64,000 nucleotides of DNA from Orychophragmus violaceus. Taxonomy: Eukaryota; Streptophyta; Magnoliopsida; Brassicales; Brassicaceae. This document shows positions 62,382-64,000 of the stretch, in pieces; positions within the stretch are counted from its first letter, which is position 1, and each line of letters begins with the position of its first letter. The translations under genes and the position numbers were made by a program. The notes under the pieces were generated by a model that was given only the letters and a program-made list of their open reading frames with translations, made no database searches and was not told the origin of the DNA. The stretch covers positions 71,915,581 through 71,979,580 of the forward strand of contig CM058240.1 in NCBI GenBank assembly GCA_030180135.1. The letters are read 5' to 3'.

Positions 62382-62849
62382 TATTGAAATGGAGATCAGA
62401 AGAAGAAGAGGTGAATAAGTAAAACCGAAGGGAATTTAATCTCATGGTTAAGTGGTAAAAGGATAAATTACCATGAATCAAGTCAAAGATCTTCTAGAAG
62501 GTTGACTCCACGGATGAATAGTGCCATGAGACAAGATTCAAATTCAAATGGAGATTCCCTTCCCTACTTGCTTCACCCTTTTGTCTAAAGGGGTCCTAAG
62601 AATTATTTTGTCATCTAAATTTGAATTTGAATGTATAGCCACGAAATTTAGGTGTTTATATGTCTATATATTCATTGTAATATCAAGAAGAAAAATACAC
62701 ACTCTTTTTGGGAGTTTTTCCCTCATACTTCTTCTTCTCTCTCTCTCACAATCTCTCCTCTAATCTCATACGAATTTCTCTCATGTTCTTCATTCTCACT
62801 AAGTTAAACACTCAAATACTCTTCATAATCTCATATTCTAATTCTAACA
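62382..62849 (+). repeat. 5' LTR of the second Copia element (468 bp)
   Basis: Begins TATTGAAATGG and ends TCTAACA. Against the LTR of element A it lacks exactly 47 bp between two gatc tetramers, keeping one of them. TATA-like ctatatatt is at 62664-62672. Confidence 0.92.
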
Positions 62850-62861
62850 TGGTATCAGAGC
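62850..62861 (+). other. Primer-binding site of the second Copia element
   Basis: tggtatcagagc directly after the LTR, as in element A. The leader 62862-63075 follows, with the inverted repeat gagttgagaactc kept at 63007-63019. Confidence 0.92.
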
Positions 62862-63075
62862 GATAAGCTCCTGTACCTATTCATTTCCGCAATCTTTTCT
62901 TTGAACTTGTTCTAAAATCTGTTCTTGAAAGCTTGTTCCTGTTTTTGAAATTTTTAAACTCTTAAGTCATTTCTTTGGCTTGTTTACTCCTGTGTGTGTT
63001 CTCTGTGAGTTGAGAACTCTTTTGTTCAAACATTTACCTTGAAAACTCCCTCCTTGCAACAAACCAGTCTTAGCA

Positions 63076-64000
63076 ATGGAGAACTCAAGGGTAATCATTC
63101 CTGTGATTCTTAAAGGTGCCAACTATATTGTTTGGGCCAGAATGGTGAAGTCTGCACTTGGAGGCAGAGGTTTGTGGAAGTACATCATGAGGAGCACAGC
63201 TCCACAGAAGGTGTTGAAGGCTGAAGCTAAGGTGGGAACCGAGGCAGAGGCTAAAGATGTTGTTGAGTCTCATGAGGAGGCATCTGAAGCTGATGAAGAA
63301 GCATGGATACAAGGGGACCAGAATGTGCTCTCTATACTTCAAAGCTCACTTGACCAGCACCTGTTGGAGGCTTACTCCTATTGTGTGACTTCCAAGCAGC
63401 TGTGGGATACTATTGAGAAGGTTTATGGGAATAAATCAAACCTAACCAGAGTCTTTGAAGTTAAGCTGGCCATCAACAATCTCCAGCAAGAAGATATGGA
63501 GTTTAAAGCTCACTTTGGAAAGTTTAGCTCACTGTGGTCAGAGTTGGAGATGTTGAGGCCACCAAGCAGTGATCCTTTGGTGTTACAAGAAAGGAGAGAG
63601 CAAGATAAAGTCTTTGCTCTTCTGCTCACCTTGAACTCATCTTACAATGGGTTGATTAAGCACATTCTGAGGGCAGACACTTTACCTGACTTGGATGATG
63701 TGTGTGGGCAAATTCAGAAAGAGCAAGGCTCATTTGGGTTGTTCAAAGGCAAAGGGGAGCTGGTAACTGCCAACAAAGGGATGTATAAGGCTGATGAGAG
63801 GCAGAACTATGGAGGTGACAAGAGAGGAGTCTTGATGTGTGAGTTTTGCAAGAAGAGTGGGCACTTGAAAGATAGATGCTGGCGCCTTCACCCTAACCTC
63901 AGACCCTCATCTCACAACAACCGGTTTAAAGATCAAAGGGCAAACTTCTCTTATGGTGCAGTTGGACCAGGTTCTTCTTCAATGCAGCAATGTGATGAAG
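63076..64000 (+). CDS. Gag of the second Copia element, cut by the window end
   Basis: Open from ATG to the last base, 308 codons, no stop. The sequence follows Gag of element A closely but is four residues shorter in the charged Glu/Ala/Lys stretch near residue 50. The CCHC zinc knuckle is present (Cys255, Cys258, His263, Cys268). Protease and Pol would follow outside the window, so whether this copy has the same frame change as element A cannot be seen. The ATG corresponds to the start chosen in element A. Confidence 0.92.
   Translation, partial: MENSRVIIPVILKGANYIVWARMVKSALGGRGLWKYIMRSTAPQKVLKAEAKVGTEAEAKDVVESHEEASEADEEAWIQGDQNVLSILQSSLDQHLLEAYSYCVTSKQLWDTIEKVYGNKSNLTRVFEVKLAINNLQQEDMEFKAHFGKFSSLWSELEMLRPPSSDPLVLQERREQDKVFALLLTLNSSYNGLIKHILRADTLPDLDDVCGQIQKEQGSFGLFKGKGELVTANKGMYKADERQNYGGDKRGVLMCEFCKKSGHLKDRCWRLHPNLRPSSHNNRFKDQRANFSYGAVGPGSSSMQQCDE

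Larger units (their letters stand above)
62382..64000 (+). mobile_element. Second family-A Copia element, 5' end only
   Basis: LTR, primer site, leader and the first 308 codons of gag are in the window; the rest lies beyond it. It is clearly the same family as element A but a separate copy, with a 468-bp LTR against 515 bp and many scattered substitutions. The left flank is taaat, so that duplication would be expected beyond the 3' LTR if the insertion is intact. Confidence 0.93.

Noticed and set aside
1..64000. Calling the window a functional centromere
   Set aside because: Tandem satellite with Copia insertions fits a centromere but also pericentromeric or subtelomeric knobs. CENH3 binding data would decide; the sequence alone does not.

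Overview
The window looks like plant nuclear heterochromatin: a long AT-rich tandem satellite invaded by Ty1/copia-type LTR retrotransposons. The primer-binding sites match plant initiator-Met tRNA, the gag-pol order (protease, integrase, RT, RNase H) is that of Copia, and no single-copy host gene was found. A dicot is likely but the species cannot be fixed from the sequence; a centromeric, pericentromeric or subtelomeric location is inference.

Layout. 1-15066: satellite of about 217-bp monomers, one orientation. 15067-20852: complete Copia element (A) with two 515-bp LTRs identical by eye and a 5-bp target duplication, catga; its gag-protease and integrase-RT-RNase H parts lie in different frames. 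20853-47645: the same satellite continues, with several higher-order repeat (HOR) regimes. 47646-56305: two nearly identical non-autonomous LTR elements (family B) head to tail on the minus strand, the second lacking about 34 bp of one LTR. 56306-57684: satellite again, but in the opposite orientation. 57685-61922: complete non-autonomous LTR element (family C), minus strand, target duplication tgttc. 61923-62381: inverted satellite. 62382-64000: 5' end of a second family-A Copia element, cut by the window end.

The satellite totals about 43.7 kb (about 200 monomers). Four monomer types recur: A (219 bp), B (217), C (217) and D (216). Because their lengths differ, HOR periods can be checked by addition: ABACBB = 1306, ABACBACBACBB = 2612, ABACBBB = 1523, ACBB = 870 bp, all observed exactly.

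How the parts relate. Only family A encodes retrotransposition proteins. Families B and C carry no recognisable protein domain but share with A the TA...CA LTR ends, the initiator-Met primer site and the polypurine tract plus LTR start, so A-like enzymes may move them (inference). The satellite changes strand across the B pair, which lacks matching target duplications, so that locus looks like a rearrangement breakpoint. The HOR structure and the tandem B pair both depend on the assembly being correct.
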